A stretch of DNA of 64,000 bases from Granulicella sapmiensis. Lineage in GTDB: Bacteria > Acidobacteriota > Terriglobia > Terriglobales > Acidobacteriaceae. A program made the translations under genes and the position numbers. The stretch's first letter is position 1; each line of letters begins with the position of its first letter. The stretch covers positions 1 to 64,000 of the forward strand of contig JAMFSR010000012.1 of the NCBI GenBank assembly GCA_026225395.1. The letters run 5' to 3'. A model generated the notes under the pieces. That model made no database searches. It saw only the letters and a list, made by a program, of their open reading frames with translations, and was not told where the DNA came from. Shown piece after piece: positions 62,756-64,000 of the stretch.

Positions 62756-64000
62756 ATGGCTCCTCCGATGTCGGAAAAAAAGCCCGCCGAGCCAGGCGGT
62801 TACCTCACGGGCACCCCGGCAGAGTCGCCGGCCGCTTCGGATGTAACCCTGTCCGACGCGTTGGTCACGCTTCGAAAACGCAAGTACGTCATCATTGTTC
62901 TGGGTATTCTGGGCATCTGTTACGGCCTTTATAAAAACGCCGTCCAGCCCCGTCTTTATTCCTCGTATGGACGCATAGAAATACGCAGCGGCTCTTCCAA
63001 TCAATATCGGGTAGCGGGCTCTCTGGACCCGGCAGGCAGCGGCAGCGGCCGAATTCCTACTGAGGTCGTCATTCTTAAGAGCGATACCTTGCTCTTTACG
63101 GTGGCCCAGGATCTCGATCTGGCCAACAACCCCGAGTTCCTGGGGCTCAAGCAACGGCCGCCACGCGCCAATACCGACGATCCCGCCGTGCGCCAGAGTC
63201 TTATCGGGAAGCTGGGCGGCATGCTCACCGTCTCCCAGATCCCCAAGACCGACCTGGTGATGATCGCTTGCACCAGCCCCAGCCCCAAGCTCTCTGCCGA
63301 CATTGTCAACAAGCTCATCGATGAGTACATCACCCGCAGCGTGGAGTCGCGCGTGGAATCGCAGAAGCGCGCCTCCAATTTCCTTACCGGAACTCTCGAC
63401 GATCTCAAGCACAAAGTCGAAACCGCACAGGAGCAGTTGATAGACCTGCAGAAGAACCTCGGCATGCTGGCCATCGATCCCACGCATAACGAAATCTCCG
63501 CCAGCCTGGACGAGCTCACCAAGGCTGCAGGCGAGGCTGAGATTACACGCATCCTCGCTGAGTCCCGCTATCGCGTTCTCAGCGGCATGGATCCGGACAT
63601 ACTCGATGACAATGTGGCCAGCATACCGGGCAGCGCACCCTCGGGCGGATATGTTAGCGGTCCCTCTACGGGCGGCTATATCAGCAACGCACCCGGCAGC
63701 GGTCCCGCGGCGTCGGAACTGCAAAATCTGCGTTCGCAACTTACAACAGCGCAAAGCGATCTCGCCAAGATCACCGCACCCGGAAACCTCGGGCTTAATA
63801 ACATGAAGTCGCAGGCCGATCTCGCACAGATTGCCGAAATCAAGAAACAAATCGAGGTGGCCCAGAAGAGAGTCGTTGCCCAGGCCAAAGAAACCTACAT
63901 TGCGGCGAAAGCCGACGAAGCGCAGACCAGGGGCGCCCTCGAAGCGGAGAAGAGCGAAGCCTATAAGTTGCGCGACGATCTCGTCGAGTACACCATCCGC
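62756..64000 (+). CDS. Wzz/GumC-type polysaccharide chain-length protein, 3' end beyond the window
   Basis: The frame opens at ATG 62756 (GAGAG just before it; ATG 62768 also possible) and stays open to the window end (415 codons). A cytoplasmic N-terminal stretch (residues 1-42, TLSDALVTLRKRK) is followed by a membrane helix (about 43-59), then a periplasmic Wzz domain (SSYGRIEIRSGSSNQYRV; TVSQIPKTDLVMIACTSPSP) and long coiled coils (KVETAQEQLIDLQKN; AQKRVVAQAKETYIAA). A Gly/Ser-rich loop (about 285-320) interrupts the coil. It controls chain length of exported polysaccharide. It opens the exopolysaccharide locus that includes Wzi, UXS and Ugd on the left. Confidence 0.9.
   Translation, partial: MAPPMSEKKPAEPGGYLTGTPAESPAASDVTLSDALVTLRKRKYVIIVLGILGICYGLYKNAVQPRLYSSYGRIEIRSGSSNQYRVAGSLDPAGSGSGRIPTEVVILKSDTLLFTVAQDLDLANNPEFLGLKQRPPRANTDDPAVRQSLIGKLGGMLTVSQIPKTDLVMIACTSPSPKLSADIVNKLIDEYITRSVESRVESQKRASNFLTGTLDDLKHKVETAQEQLIDLQKNLGMLAIDPTHNEISASLDELTKAAGEAEITRILAESRYRVLSGMDPDILDDNVASIPGSAPSGGYVSGPSTGGYISNAPGSGPAASELQNLRSQLTTAQSDLAKITAPGNLGLNNMKSQADLAQIAEIKKQIEVAQKRVVAQAKETYIAAKADEAQTRGALEAEKSEAYKLRDDLVEYTIR

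Overview
The window looks like the chromosome of a soil acidobacterium of the Terriglobia type (Acidobacteriaceae-like). The reasons are a VWFA-domain protein of the acidobacterial kind, an operon of exported Gfo/Idh/MocA oxidoreductases with DUF1080, many secreted glycoside hydrolases, a fused LptC/LptA protein, and a high-GC, strongly biased codon usage on the right-hand side. This placement is inferred from gene content only; no 16S gene is present.

Left part (1 to about 24.4 kb): carbohydrate catabolism. On the minus strand are a partial pectate-lyase-like protein and a DUF5703 six-hairpin glycosidase. Divergent from them is a secreted GH43 protein with a discoidin domain. Next come a very large GH3 enzyme with a LamG domain (minus) and, divergent from it, a ten-gene plus-strand operon (9754-19879). 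The operon encodes ThuA, three Gfo/Idh/MocA oxidoreductases (two with Tat signals), a TIM-barrel isomerase, a DUF1080 3-keto-glycoside hydrolase, a DoxX-type membrane protein, a discoidin-like secreted protein, an Agl23-like polytopic membrane protein and ApbE. A GH2 enzyme gene follows, split by a frameshift at a perfect 9-bp tandem duplication. The control regions at about 3.7 kb and 9.3-9.7 kb share a 16-bp LacI-type operator-like motif, so these blocks may form one regulon for glycoside oxidation and hydrolysis.

Boundary (24.4-24.8 kb): a tRNA-Ala(CGC) gene has, at its 3' side, a relic tyrosine recombinase. The relic keeps its ribosome binding site, its N terminus and the HxxR box, but has an in-frame stop and a large internal deletion. 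This suggests the carbohydrate region, or part of it, entered as an island at this tRNA.

Right part (24.9-64 kb): mostly core genome. It holds uracil-DNA glycosylase, rpoZ, gmk, an MsbA-like exporter, the rapZ-hpf-rpoN-lptB-lptCA envelope and nitrogen-sigma cluster, an old yellow enzyme, glyQS, recO, ferredoxin, an inositol phosphatase, an Hfq-like protein, a VWFA protein with a MoaD-MoaE fusion, mscL, an M28 peptidase, thiC, argJ and aceE with a degenerate E1-alpha-like protein. It closes with the start of an exopolysaccharide locus (Wzi, UXS, Ugd, Wzz/GumC). Lower-GC accessory genes (42312-42920; 53466-54372) interrupt it. A heptanucleotide tandem repeat recurs at three gene 3' ends and supplies or abuts stop codons there.
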